A DNA stretch of 64,000 bases from UBA8437 sp964646205 (GTDB lineage: Bacteria > Planctomycetota > Planctomycetia > Planctomycetales > Planctomycetaceae): NCBI GenBank assembly GCA_964646205.1, contig CAZYAZ010000001.1, positions 212,733 to 276,732 of the forward strand, given 5' to 3'. The translations under genes were made by a program, and so were the position numbers. Shown here piece by piece: positions 7,711-16,858 of the stretch (the stretch's first letter is position 1; the number at the start of each line of letters is the position of its first letter). The notes under the pieces are model-generated. The model did not search any database. It saw nothing but the letters and a program-made list of their open reading frames with translations, and was not told where the DNA came from.

Positions 7711-10191
7711 TTACCGGTTGAACAGGAATGCCGGACTGTTGATCAGGGCCCACATCAGGTCCTGTGCCGCTTCGCTGCGGTTGCCCACCTCGGCCAGGTA
7801 CGCCACGCCCTGCTTCAACTCCGACTCGCTCGGCGACCGACAGATCACGGCCAGGTAGACGTCGCTCACGATCGTCTTGTCATCGGCCTTGGCCGCGATC
7901 AACTTGGCAACCCGACCCTCGGGGTGAATGATCGCCTCGGCCACCGTCGGGCCATTGATCATGTTGAGGGTCTGGCTGAGACTCACATCGCTGGTCCGCT
8001 CACATTCACAAGGACTCTCGCGGGGTGGACGCCCGAACATGTCCAGGAACCCGATCTTGACCTTCGGGTCTGGAATCTGGCTGGCCCGGAAACCCACCGG
8101 GACACCAGGAATCCGGCTCGGAGCTCCTGTCGCCACATGAAGCGAATCATAGAGTTGTTCGGCCGTCAGCCGCCGGGGAGAAGCATGTGAGAAGTTCAGC
8201 GAGTCATCGCTGTTCCACTTGTTTGGACGAAATGAACGCTGGTAGGTGTGGCTGTGAGCCATCTCTCGAATCAGCCTCTTGAGGTCAAACCCATTGGCAA
8301 TAAATCGACGTGTCATTTCCTCGAGCAGATGCGGATTCGAGGGCGGGTTGCTGGCTCGAATGTCGTCAACCGGATCGATGATGCCCGCACCGTGCAGGTA
8401 GCTCCAGTAACGATTGACGATGCTCTTGGCGAAGTAGGGATTCTTCGCGGAAGTCAGCCAACTCGCCAGGCGAATCCTTGGATCGGAACTCTTGTTATCC
8501 AGGTCACTGGAAAACGGAAACGCCGCGTTAATGGTTTCGCCGGTGTTGGGGTGCTTGATGTCGGTTGGCGAGGTCAGCGAGTAGATGATCTCCTCGCCCT
8601 TGACCGGACCCGCCTTGCGACCGACCCCGGCAAAGTACGCCGAGAGTTCGTAGTACTGCCGCTGTGTCCACCGCTCGAAGGGATGGTCGTGGCACTGGTT
8701 GCACTGGAACCGGGTCCCGATGAACACTTGTGTCATGTTCTCCATCACGACCTTCGGCTCCCGGGAAATCCGGTAGTAGTTTGCCGCTGGGTTCTCGTAC
8801 GTGCTGCCGCTGGCCGTCATCAACTGGTAGACAAACTTGTCGAAGGGCATGTTGGTGGCGACGGCCCGACGAATCCAGTTGCGGAACGCCCACGACCCTT
8901 TCTCGGTGATGAACTTGCTGTTGGACAGCAGCAAGTCCGACCACTTCAGCGTCCAGTGTTCGATGAACTCCGGGCTGCCAATCAACTGGTCAATCTTCTC
9001 GTTCCGCTTCTCGGCCGACGGCCGCTTGTCGGCCAGGAACGCCTTGACCGCCTCGACGGTCGGCGGCAACCCGGTGAGATCGATCGAGATACGTCTCAGG
9101 AACTCGGCATCACTGCAGGTGCCCGACGGCAGGATTTTCATCCGTCGCAATTTTTCATTGATCAGCTTGTCGATGTAATTGTGTTCTGGTGTTTCCTGCC
9201 AGGCGAAACCCGTGCGGTCTCCGATGATCGCAACCGGGGCCGCCGCGTAGAGACCCTCGTACCGCACCAGCGCAGCCGCCTCACCCCGCCGCACCGCGTC
9301 GATCTGGCCCGTGTCACTGACAGTGGCCACTTCAAAATTGCTTGTCTCGAAAACCGCGTCGCGAGTCACATCGCGACTGGATCCGTCGGCGAAGTGTGCG
9401 ATGACAATCAACTGCTGCTGGCTGTCGGTGGTTTCCAGCAACGGTTTCTTCGGAAACATCTCGATCCGGGCCACCCGCTTGAGTGAGTCGAATCGACAGC
9501 CCTCGGCAATCCATTGCTTCAGCACCGCGTAGATCCGGGATCCTTCATCAAAGAGAAATCCGCCCTCGTGGGGTACACCCTGGGTCGGCTTAAGCAGCAT
9601 CAGGCTCTGCTCGGGCTGCGACCGGTTGAAACGACGACCCGAAAGATCGTCGACCAGGGCCCGGTAGTCGTACAGAGGGTCATAACCTCGCAGAGACAGC
9701 TTGAAGCCCTTTTTGCCCTTCTGAGCGCCGTGGCAGGTCCCGGCATTGCAGCCGATCTTGCTGATCACCGGGATCACTTCCCTGACGAAGCTGACGGGGT
9801 GATCGGTCACATCCTTGACCTCCACCGGGACATCGATCGACTTTTTCCCGACCGTGACCTTGACCGTGGTGGTACCCACCTTATTCGGGACGACAAACCC
9901 GTCGGCATCGATCTTCACCAGGTCATTTCCGGCGGTGAGCCGGACGTGGGCTGTCAGGTCAAACTCGCGTCCGTCCGTCGAGGATCCGCTGACAATCAGG
10001 CGTCGGCTGTCCCGCTTCCCCGAAAGCACCAGCCGCGGTGGAGTGACAGCCAGCTTTTCGACAGCTGGCACAGCCGCGGCCTTGGTGGACTTCTCGGCCG
10101 CCATCGCCGGAGGCGTCAGCAGCACCAGGGCCAACAAGGCCTTGATGAAACAAGTGGCCAATCGAAAACGGGTGTGGGCTGTCATCAACAT
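7711..10191 (-). CDS. DUF1549/DUF1553 secreted protein with Ig-like (BIG2) domain and CxxCH sites
   Basis: This belongs to the large planctomycete family that combines DUF1549 and DUF1553. An N-terminal signal peptide (hydrophobic core about residues 14-30) is followed by a bacterial Ig-like BIG2 module and a cytochrome-like segment with CNAGTCHG. A second Ig-like region and the DUF1549 region follow, with heme-type CNQCH in QCNQCHDHPFERW, then DUF1553 to the C-terminus. The 826-residue length is typical for the version with Ig-like domains. The family's biochemical role is not established; a surface or periplasmic redox or polymer-handling role is usually guessed. It is 81 bases downstream of the cytochrome/WD40 gene on the same strand, and such genes are commonly found together. 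Confidence 0.9.
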   Translation of the reverse strand: MLMTAHTRFRLATCFIKALLALVLLTPPAMAAEKSTKAAAVPAVEKLAVTPPRLVLSGKRDSRRLIVSGSSTDGREFDLTAHVRLTAGNDLVKIDADGFVVPNKVGTTTVKVTVGKKSIDVPVEVKDVTDHPVSFVREVIPVISKIGCNAGTCHGAQKGKKGFKLSLRGYDPLYDYRALVDDLSGRRFNRSQPEQSLMLLKPTQGVPHEGGFLFDEGSRIYAVLKQWIAEGCRFDSLKRVARIEMFPKKPLLETTDSQQQLIVIAHFADGSSRDVTRDAVFETSNFEVATVSDTGQIDAVRRGEAAALVRYEGLYAAAPVAIIGDRTGFAWQETPEHNYIDKLINEKLRRMKILPSGTCSDAEFLRRISIDLTGLPPTVEAVKAFLADKRPSAEKRNEKIDQLIGSPEFIEHWTLKWSDLLLSNSKFITEKGSWAFRNWIRRAVATNMPFDKFVYQLMTASGSTYENPAANYYRISREPKVVMENMTQVFIGTRFQCNQCHDHPFERWTQRQYYELSAYFAGVGRKAGPVKGEEIIYSLTSPTDIKHPNTGETINAAFPFSSDLDNKSSDPRIRLASWLTSAKNPYFAKSIVNRYWSYLHGAGIIDPVDDIRASNPPSNPHLLEEMTRRFIANGFDLKRLIREMAHSHTYQRSFRPNKWNSDDSLNFSHASPRRLTAEQLYDSLHVATGAPSRIPGVPVGFRASQIPDPKVKIGFLDMFGRPPRESPCECERTSDVSLSQTLNMINGPTVAEAIIHPEGRVAKLIAAKADDKTIVSDVYLAVICRSPSESELKQGVAYLAEVGNRSEAAQDLMWALINSPAFLFNR

Positions 10192-10272
10192 GGCTCGTCT
10201 TCTCGTGTCATGAATCCGTCGGTCTTGTTGGAACCAATTCCGAACGGAAGGACTGTGTGTTGTTTGGGAACC

Positions 10273-11775
10273 TTATTTCGTGGCTGTGGCCACGGCTGGC
10301 GTTACCTTGACCGGAACAAACATCTTGACCAGTTTGCCGGTCTTGGCGTCGTAGAGCCTGATCTTGCCGTCGAACCCCCCCAGGGCAATCTGTTGACCAT
10401 CGGGCCGGTAGGCAACGGAAAAAACTGGAGAATCGACACTGGGCAAATCGTGCACCAGCCTCGACTGTGCCGACCGAGCAGCAATCTGCTGGCGGACTTC
10501 GTTCAATCCGCCCTTGTTATTGATGTTCGGCGTGTCGTAGTCGCCAACAGTGTAAATGCGAGCCGCCCCGCCAACACCCGTACTCGAACCGGCAACAAAC
10601 TGCTTGCCGTCGGGACTGAATTGCAGGTCAAAGATCCGTCCGGGCATTGGTTTGAAGCTGCGAATGTGATTGAAGTCGTCCCCGATAATCCGCTTGCGGG
10701 TACGGAAGACCTTGTAGAGCTTGGGGATGCCATCGGAACCACCTGTCAGGACCTGCTCCTGCCCCGGACGCCGCTCGACGGCCATCAGGCCACCCTTCAG
10801 GGCACCCGGAGTGATGCTGGTCACGTTGTCGACAAACTGACCGCTCTCGACAATCGCCAGTTTCATCGCACGATCGCGGCTGACCGAGATCACGTGGGTC
10901 CCCTTGAGCGAAAAGGTGGCCGCAATGGACCAGTCAGAATGGGCGTCCATTCGCATCACCTGTTTGCCATCGGCAACCGTCAGCACCCGCACGCCGTTGT
11001 CGGCCGCACCAAAAGCGAAGCGCTTTCCATCCCCCGAGAAACTGGCACCGAACAGGGTGTCGTAGCTGACAGTGATGGAACGAACCAGCTTCTTGGTGGC
11101 TGCATCCCAGAACTGGACCTCGCCAAACAAAGAGGGCGTGCCGCCGGTGCCGGCAATTAGCTTGCCATCTGGCGACACCGCGACGGATTCGATTCGCTGA
11201 GATCTGCCAACCAGGCGGCCTGTCGGAGCACTACCATCAGCGGCGTAGAGAAGAATCTCGCGGTAACCACTGATCACCAGGGTCTTGCTGTCGGGCGTAT
11301 AGGCCAACGCGGTGATGACCGGTGGTGCGGCGTATTGGGGAGGATTCTCGGCACTGATATTGTCCTTGACCGTCGGGGGAGTGTCATCCTTGGCTCCCTG
11401 GCTGATCCATCTTGAAATCAACTCGACCTGCTGGGGATCCAATGGATCGGCACCCAACGGCATCGCCGGGTCATCGCCGGAGATGTAATCCAAGACCAGG
11501 CTCTCGCCAGGCTTGCCAGCGGTGAATGACCCGCCGTTCTCGCCACCCTTCTTGAATTCGGCGTAGCTGGTCAAAAGCAGCTTGCCACCCTTCTTGGCAG
11601 CGAAATGACAACCCGAACAGTGACGCTGCAGGACCGGTCGCACCTGCCGGTAAAAGCTGACTGGCTTCGCATCGCCCTCGGCCGTCTTGTCGGCTTTGTC
11701 CTGGGCCCATCCGTTCGACCCAATTTGGACCACGAGAGCCAGGACCAGCACGGTTCTCAGCAACAGGGATCGCAT
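10273..11775 (-). CDS. Planctomycete cytochrome c domain plus WD40-repeat protein
   Basis: A secreted 500-residue protein. A signal peptide (MRSLLLRTVLVLALVVQIG) is followed by a planctomycete-type cytochrome c domain with the heme site CSGCH within RPVLQRHCSGCHF, and then a WD40 beta-propeller with repeats of the form SPDGKLIAGTG and DGKIRLYDAKTG. The ATG at 11775 gives the signal peptide directly; the frame is open upstream to 11895, but the added residues are not signal-like. It is the first gene of the minus-strand series with the DUF1549/1553 protein and is probably co-expressed with it. The electron-transfer partner is not known. Confidence 0.9.
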   Translation of the reverse strand: MRSLLLRTVLVLALVVQIGSNGWAQDKADKTAEGDAKPVSFYRQVRPVLQRHCSGCHFAAKKGGKLLLTSYAEFKKGGENGGSFTAGKPGESLVLDYISGDDPAMPLGADPLDPQQVELISRWISQGAKDDTPPTVKDNISAENPPQYAAPPVITALAYTPDSKTLVISGYREILLYAADGSAPTGRLVGRSQRIESVAVSPDGKLIAGTGGTPSLFGEVQFWDAATKKLVRSITVSYDTLFGASFSGDGKRFAFGAADNGVRVLTVADGKQVMRMDAHSDWSIAATFSLKGTHVISVSRDRAMKLAIVESGQFVDNVTSITPGALKGGLMAVERRPGQEQVLTGGSDGIPKLYKVFRTRKRIIGDDFNHIRSFKPMPGRIFDLQFSPDGKQFVAGSSTGVGGAARIYTVGDYDTPNINNKGGLNEVRQQIAARSAQSRLVHDLPSVDSPVFSVAYRPDGQQIALGGFDGKIRLYDAKTGKLVKMFVPVKVTPAVATATK

Positions 11776-11896
11776 CAACACACACCTCGAATCCGGTTTG
11801 ACCATCCCAAAAAGCCGGTGGGACGAACAATTCAGTTTAGTTCCGTACCAAACGCCTCGCCAGCCCGGACTTGTATACCCGTGGCCGGAACCCATT

Positions 11897-12859
11897 TTAA
11901 CCGTCCAGCGGCGACTCGCGTTCCCATCCCGGGCTCGTCTCGGGTGGCACCGCGGGTGGTTCGACCAGTTTCCCGTACAGGTCCGGTCGCCTCGCTCTCA
12001 GGTACCGTTGGCCACTGGAAACCCCGATCTTTTCTGACGTGCACAGGCCCACCGTCACGTCGTCTTCCAACCGCCGGCATTCGGCGATGACCTCGCCAAA
12101 CGGATCGAGCACCATCGCGTGACCGTTTCGGACCTGGCCACCATCCATGCCGATCGGATTGGTGAAAATCGCATAAACACCGTTTTCGTAGGCGCGGGCC
12201 GGCAACCACTTCATCAGCCAGTCACGCCCCTTGGGACCATCGAGTTCCTGTCTCAGGCTGACAGGGTCGGCGTGACGGTTGGTCCACAGGTCCGGATCGA
12301 CCAGACCCCGGCCAGGCATCACCGACGGCAGGCACCCGGTCACGTGCGGCATGAAGATGATCTCGGCTCCCATCAGTGCCGTGATTCGCACGTTTTCAAC
12401 CAGGTTGTTGTCGTAGCAAATGAGGATCCCAACCCGGCAACCCAGGAGGTCAAACACGCAGTACTCGCTGCCGCTGGAGAGATGGGGGTTGAGAAAGGCG
12501 TGCAGCTTTCGAAAACGAGCGACGAGTCCCTCGGCAGTCATGCAAACATAGGTGTTGTAGATATCGTCCCCATCCCGCTCGACCAGCCCGGCCAGCACCG
12601 GAACGCCGTGACGTGCCGAGATCTCTCGCAGGGCCTCACAACTGGGTCCACCCGGGACCTCCTCGGCCACCTCCAGCAACTCGTCCCGGGTCGCCGATTG
12701 CAGGTAGCTGTAGGCGGTGATCGACCCCTCGTGAAAACTGACCACCTCGGCCCCGCAAGCAACCGCCCGGGCGGTCAACTGATCGATCCGCTGAAGGTTG
12801 TAGGCCTTGTCACCGTCGCGGTGTTCAAATTGCGCAGCAGCAATCCGGATGTCACGCAT
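11897..12859 (-). CDS. Carbon-nitrogen hydrolase (nitrilase superfamily)
   Basis: A cytoplasmic amidase-type enzyme of the nitrilase superfamily, 320 residues. The catalytic triad is visible: E44 in SFHEGS, K118 in RKLHAF, and nucleophile C148 in GILICYDNN. Family members cleave C-N bonds of amides such as N-carbamoylputrescine, N-carbamoyl amino acids or omega-amides; the exact substrate is not readable here. I chose the ATG at 12859 for MRDIRIAAAQ, which matches family N-termini; an ATG two codons upstream is also possible. It starts 25 bases after the ferredoxin stop, so the two may be co-transcribed. Confidence 0.9.
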   Translation of the reverse strand: MRDIRIAAAQFEHRDGDKAYNLQRIDQLTARAVACGAEVVSFHEGSITAYSYLQSATRDELLEVAEEVPGGPSCEALREISARHGVPVLAGLVERDGDDIYNTYVCMTAEGLVARFRKLHAFLNPHLSSGSEYCVFDLLGCRVGILICYDNNLVENVRITALMGAEIIFMPHVTGCLPSVMPGRGLVDPDLWTNRHADPVSLRQELDGPKGRDWLMKWLPARAYENGVYAIFTNPIGMDGGQVRNGHAMVLDPFGEVIAECRRLEDDVTVGLCTSEKIGVSSGQRYLRARRPDLYGKLVEPPAVPPETSPGWERESPLDG

Positions 12860-12884
12860 GGTCACCCACCTTGCCTCACGGCCA

Positions 12885-13259
12885 CTAGCTCCAGAAGCTC
12901 TCGCCGTGCCAGTTGAATTCCGGCTGTGTCTCGACCTCGACCTCGCCCTCTCCGTGCACCCGGGTCTGACAACTCAGTCGCAGGTTTTCGGGATCCTCGC
13001 AATCCAGCCTCGCAAAGAAGCTCAACGGGTTCAGCAACATGTTGAGCCGTTCCCACAGGGATGGCTTGGTGCAATGGGCGTTGTCCTCTTTCTTGATCCG
13101 GACGCGGCAACTGGTGCACATGCCCAGCCCCGGACAATGCAGGACCCGATGAAGCCAGGGGTAGACCTCGATGCCTTCCTTCAGGGCCACGTTGCGAATT
13201 TTCTGCCCCGATTCCACCTCGATGGTTTTCTTTTCCCTGGTGAACTTGATCGTCGGCAT
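12885..13259 (-). CDS. [2Fe-2S] plant/adrenodoxin-type ferredoxin
   Basis: A 124-residue electron carrier. The cluster ligands are C42, C48 and C51 in HCPGLGMCTSC and C97 in RLSC, which is the C-x5-C-x2-C plus distant Cys pattern of [2Fe-2S] ferredoxins. There is an inserted hydrophobic segment (SLWERLNMLLNPLSFFARL, about 67-85) between the third and fourth ligand. The C-terminus is acidic. The real start is the ATG at 13259; the frame stays open for another 1.7 kb upstream only because it lies opposite the pepA gene. It is divergent from pepA and followed by the nitrilase-family gene. The redox partner is unknown. Confidence 0.9.
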   Translation of the reverse strand: MPTIKFTREKKTIEVESGQKIRNVALKEGIEVYPWLHRVLHCPGLGMCTSCRVRIKKEDNAHCTKPSLWERLNMLLNPLSFFARLDCEDPENLRLSCQTRVHGEGEVEVETQPEFNWHGESFWS

Positions 13260-13418
13260 CGCTAGGTCTCGGGGTACGCGGCGGTTGGGTCGTTGTACCC
13301 TGATGATATGTGTCGTCGCGAGGCTTTTCCAGCAGGGAATCGATCTCAGCTTGCGACTGTCACCAGGTTCCTTTTCAATTGTTCCGACAAAGACCCGCGA
13401 CTCCAAGGACACCTGGAA

Positions 13419-14906
13419 ATGGACATCACCTCGACAAACGGCCCGCTGGCACAAACCGAGGCCGACTGGCTGATCGTCGGCTACGGCACCATCGATTCGG
13501 CCGAGTCTCTCTCGACACCCCTGTCGGAACTCGACACGGCACTGGACGGGGCGATCCAGCGGCTGGCCACCTCCGGAGACATCACGGGCAAACTCGGTGA
13601 AACACACCTGCTGGCCGATGTCCAGGGCCTGTCCGCCGGTCGGCTGTTGCTGGTTGGCCTCGGCACCACATCCGAGTTGACCTCGAGAAAACTCGAGAAA
13701 GCTCTCGTGACGGCGACTCGCCGCATCTCGAAAAAAGCGTCGGTGAGTGTCGCGATCGCACTGCCCGGTTTGTCGTGCGAAGCCGTCAGCGATGAGGATG
13801 CTGCGAACCTGGCGGCGATGGCCATCCAGGTTGGTTGTGTTGGCCAGGCGTTGTACCGGGCCGAACCTGCCCGCCACGCCTTCTCCACCGGAACCGTTAT
13901 CAGTTCCGCCGAGGCAAGCGATGCCGCGGTCACCCGTGGCAGCATCCTGGGGCAGGCAATCAACCTGACCCGTGAACTGGTCAATCGGACCGCGATGGAG
14001 GTCTATCCCGAGACATTTGCAGACCGCGCGGCAGCGGCAGCCACAGAGTTCGGTCTCGAGTGTGAAATCCTCGACGAGAACCGGTTGCAGCAGGAACGCA
14101 TGGGTTCGTTGTTGGCCGTGGCCCAGGGCAGCGTGAAACCACCACGCGTGGTGGTCCTGACACACAATGGTGGCGGTGACGGGGCACCGGCCCTGGCGAT
14201 CTGTGGCAAGGGCGTCACCTTCGATTCCGGCGGTCTCTCTCTGAAGTCCAACGAGGGCATGAAGACGATGAAATGCGACATGGCCGGTGCCGCAACAATG
14301 CTCGGGGCGATGACCGCCATCGCACGGCTCAACTTGCCGGTCAACGTGATCGGGCTGGCCGGGCTGGTCGAGAACATGCCCGACGGGAACAGTTTCAAGC
14401 TCGGCGACGTGCTCACGGCCCGCAACGGAACCACCATCGAGGTGCTCAACACCGACGCCGAGGGACGACTGGTGCTCGCCGATGTGCTGGCCTACGCGGT
14501 CGACCTGGGAGCCGAACGGCTGATCGATCTGGCCACCCTGACGGGTGCCTGCGTGGTCGCGCTGGGCGAGGAAGTCACCGGCACATTTTCGAATTGTCCC
14601 GACTGGAGCCAGGCGGTGGGACAGGCCGCCGAGCGTGCCGGGGAACTGGCCTGGCCAATGCCGATGCACGACCTGTTCGGCGACCTGATCAAGAGCGACG
14701 TGGCCGACATCAAGAACGTCGGCCCCCGCTGGGGTGGTGCCGTCACGGCGGCAAAATTCCTCGAACGGTTCGTCGACTCGACGCCCTGGGTGCACCTGGA
14801 TATCGCCGGCCCGAGTTTTGCCTCGAGCAACAAGGCTCACCGCGAGGGCGGCGGAACCGGATGCATGGTCCGAACGCTGGTGGCGGCGGCCGAGAGCCTG
14901 GCCTGA
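13419..14906 (+). CDS. pepA: Leucyl aminopeptidase (peptidase family M17)
   Basis: A cytoplasmic di-metal aminopeptidase that trims N-terminal residues from peptides, 495 residues, normal for M17. The metal-binding segments GKGVTFDSGGLSLK and the family signature NTDAEGRL are present, and the C-terminal catalytic domain is complete. The variable N-terminal domain is also intact. I chose the ATG at 13419 with an AAGGA at about 13407; an in-frame start at 13293 would add 42 residues unlike the family. It stands alone between the divergent ferredoxin gene and the convergent DapA-like gene. Confidence 0.95.
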   Translation: MDITSTNGPLAQTEADWLIVGYGTIDSAESLSTPLSELDTALDGAIQRLATSGDITGKLGETHLLADVQGLSAGRLLLVGLGTTSELTSRKLEKALVTATRRISKKASVSVAIALPGLSCEAVSDEDAANLAAMAIQVGCVGQALYRAEPARHAFSTGTVISSAEASDAAVTRGSILGQAINLTRELVNRTAMEVYPETFADRAAAAATEFGLECEILDENRLQQERMGSLLAVAQGSVKPPRVVVLTHNGGGDGAPALAICGKGVTFDSGGLSLKSNEGMKTMKCDMAGAATMLGAMTAIARLNLPVNVIGLAGLVENMPDGNSFKLGDVLTARNGTTIEVLNTDAEGRLVLADVLAYAVDLGAERLIDLATLTGACVVALGEEVTGTFSNCPDWSQAVGQAAERAGELAWPMPMHDLFGDLIKSDVADIKNVGPRWGGAVTAAKFLERFVDSTPWVHLDIAGPSFASSNKAHREGGGTGCMVRTLVAAAESLA

Positions 14907-14924
14907 TCGACCGGGACATGCCCA

Positions 14925-14941
14925 ACCCGATTGGTTCGGGT
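14925..14941. terminator. Hairpin between convergent pepA and DapA-like genes
   Basis: A perfect 6-bp stem, ACCCGA at 14925-14930 and TCGGGT at 14936-14941 with a TTGGT loop, fills the gap between the two stops. No U-tract follows, so termination is only inferred from position. Confidence 0.4.
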
Positions 14942-15861
14942 CAGTCCAGCACCGCCAGCAACCGATCGTAACGCCGGTCAACCTCGGCGCGGGTTTCCTC
15001 GTCGAGCACAAACCCCACCGGGCCCCGGATCACCTCGTTGGCGAACACGCCCTTGCGAACCAGGATGTGCTTCTCGACGGCGATGAACGAATCCAGGCTC
15101 TCCTGGAGCATGACCAGGGAGGTGAGCGGCTCGGAGATGCTGGTGGCACGGTCCCAGTCCCCGGCCTCCAGTGCCTGCCAGAAGGCCACCAGGGGTTCCA
15201 CCAGGTCGGCACCGGGCATCGTACCCACCACGCCGCGACGGTAGCTGTCCAGCAGGGCAATTCCGCCGCTGCCCTCGAAGACCCGTGCCTGGCCCCCGGT
15301 CGCATCTCGCAACGCTGTCAACCTGGGTCCGATCGGATTGGCCTCGGGCTTGAACAGCACGCGGTCGGCCCCCCAGTTCTCCATCAACCCCGCCTGCAAT
15401 TCGATCGACATCGGTCTCCCGACATAACCGCTGGCGTCCTGGATGATGACCGGCAGGGAGATCGCCTGCAGGATGTGTTCGTAATAGTTCCGCAACTGGT
15501 CCTCATCGACCCCGATTGAAACCGGGGGAATCGCCATCACGGCGGATGCTCCCACGGATTCGGCCCCAACGGCGAACTCGCAGGCTCCGCGAGTGCTCTC
15601 GGCTCCGACACTGACCACCACCGGACCGCGACCGGCCGCAGCCTCGCAAGTGAATCGTGCCACCTCGTGACGTTCAGTCTCTGAGAGCCGCAACACCTCG
15701 GTCACCATCGCCATCACCAGCCCGTCGGCTCCGGCAACGAAAATGTGGTCGATCTCACGACCCAGTGTCTCGTAGTCAATCGACTCGTCAGCGTGGTAGG
15801 GCAACTGGAAGACGATCTGCACACCGCGCAGAGCCTGCACTTGCGGGGACTCGGCTGTCAC
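14941..15861 (-). CDS. Dihydrodipicolinate synthase/N-acetylneuraminate lyase family protein
   Basis: A class I aldolase-type TIM barrel of 306 residues. The Schiff-base lysine is K171 in VLFKPEA and the proton-relay tyrosine is probably Y146 in QDASGYVG. The usual glycine-rich GxxGE segment near residues 45-60 is replaced by AGADGLVMAMVTEV. It is therefore more likely a lyase or aldolase for a sugar acid or keto acid than the lysine-pathway DapA. The gene lies alone on the minus strand, downstream of an ABC ATPase gene by 18 bases, but no sugar-catabolic neighbours are present. Confidence 0.85.
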   Translation of the reverse strand: MTAESPQVQALRGVQIVFQLPYHADESIDYETLGREIDHIFVAGADGLVMAMVTEVLRLSETERHEVARFTCEAAAGRGPVVVSVGAESTRGACEFAVGAESVGASAVMAIPPVSIGVDEDQLRNYYEHILQAISLPVIIQDASGYVGRPMSIELQAGLMENWGADRVLFKPEANPIGPRLTALRDATGGQARVFEGSGGIALLDSYRRGVVGTMPGADLVEPLVAFWQALEAGDWDRATSISEPLTSLVMLQESLDSFIAVEKHILVRKGVFANEVIRGPVGFVLDEETRAEVDRRYDRLLAVLD

Positions 15862-15879
15862 GGTCCATCGGCTCCCGTG

Positions 15880-16734
15880 TTAGTCATCCCACTCGTCAAT
15901 ATCAGCGGCATCGCGGTCGTCACTCACATCTTCAACCGAGTAGACATCGGTCCCGGCACTTTCGTCGTTGCCAGCAGGATCCGACACCACCTCCGGTGCC
16001 GACGCAACCGGGAGTGACCGTGTCGTCACCTCGCCATTTTCCGGAACGACACCGTCAAAGACTTTCTGACCATCCTTGAGGTGCAATTGCCGCTTGGCCA
16101 GCGCAGCCACTTCGTTCTCGTGCGTCACCATCAGGATCGTCCGACCCTCGTTGTTGAGATCGATCAGCACCTGCATGATCTCGGCCTCGGTCTCCGAATC
16201 GAGGTTTCCGGTCGGCTCGTCAGCCAGGATGATCTGAGGGTCATTGACCAGCGAGCGAGCGATCGCAACACGCTGCTGCTGTCCACCAGACAACTGGGTG
16301 GGACGATGATCCAGTCGATCGGCCAGCCCGACCCGATCGGCCAATTCGGTGCACCAGTCCATTTCCGACGCGCCCACTCCGCCTTTTCGTCGCTGGTATT
16401 GCAACGGAACGGCAATGTTCTCGAGCACGGTGAATTGGGGAATCAGGTTGTACGACTGGAAGATGAACCCGATCATCTCGTTGCGAATGGCCGAGAGATC
16501 GTCATCCGAGAGAGTCGACGTGTCCTCGCCACCAAGGATGTATTGACCGTCAGTGGGACGATCGAGGGCACCCAGGATATTCAACAGCGTACTCTTGCCA
16601 CTTCCCGAGGCACCCATGATCGCGACAAAATCTCCCTTCGGAAATTCGGCGGTCACACCACGCAGTGCTTTGACGACGACCGCGCCCAGGTCGTAGTGCT
16701 TGTGGAGATCTCGAATCTCGGCCGCGTTCACCAT
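15880..16734 (-). CDS. ABC transporter ATP-binding protein (LolD/MacB type)
   Basis: The ATPase of a MacB/FtsX/LolD-type transporter. Walker A is GASGSGKST, the signature is LSGGQQQR, Walker B is ILADEPTG, and the H-loop is MVTHE, all in the normal order for the roughly 225-residue family core. An unusual acidic C-terminal extension of about 60 residues (rich in D, E, S and V) follows the core and could regulate the ATPase or bind a partner. No permease is adjacent, so its partner must be encoded elsewhere. The DapA-like gene follows after 18 bases. Confidence 0.9.
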   Translation of the reverse strand: MVNAAEIRDLHKHYDLGAVVVKALRGVTAEFPKGDFVAIMGASGSGKSTLLNILGALDRPTDGQYILGGEDTSTLSDDDLSAIRNEMIGFIFQSYNLIPQFTVLENIAVPLQYQRRKGGVGASEMDWCTELADRVGLADRLDHRPTQLSGGQQQRVAIARSLVNDPQIILADEPTGNLDSETEAEIMQVLIDLNNEGRTILMVTHENEVAALAKRQLHLKDGQKVFDGVVPENGEVTTRSLPVASAPEVVSDPAGNDESAGTDVYSVEDVSDDRDAADIDEWDD

Positions 16735-16769
16735 CCCAGCAGTCCCTTGTATTGGCCTTCCCCACGCAG

Positions 16770-16802
16770 CCGACTCCGAACAGAGCCTTTTATCTTAGTC
16801 GG
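16770..16802. promoter_or_regulatory. Inverted repeat upstream of the ABC ATPase gene
   Basis: CCGACT at 16770-16775 and AGTCGG at 16797-16802 flank an AT-rich segment containing a TAAGAT (minus strand) that could be a -10 box for the ABC ATPase gene starting at 16734. It may be an operator or a chance repeat. Confidence 0.25.
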
Positions 16803-16858
16803 AATAACACGGCAAAGAGAACAGCATGTGGGAACTGACAAGACGAGCTGAGCCGTTT

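Noticed and set aside
12885..15011. 708-residue open frame on the minus strand
   Set aside because: Only its last 124 codons look like a protein (the ferredoxin). The rest lies opposite pepA and has no motif; it stays open because of high GC.
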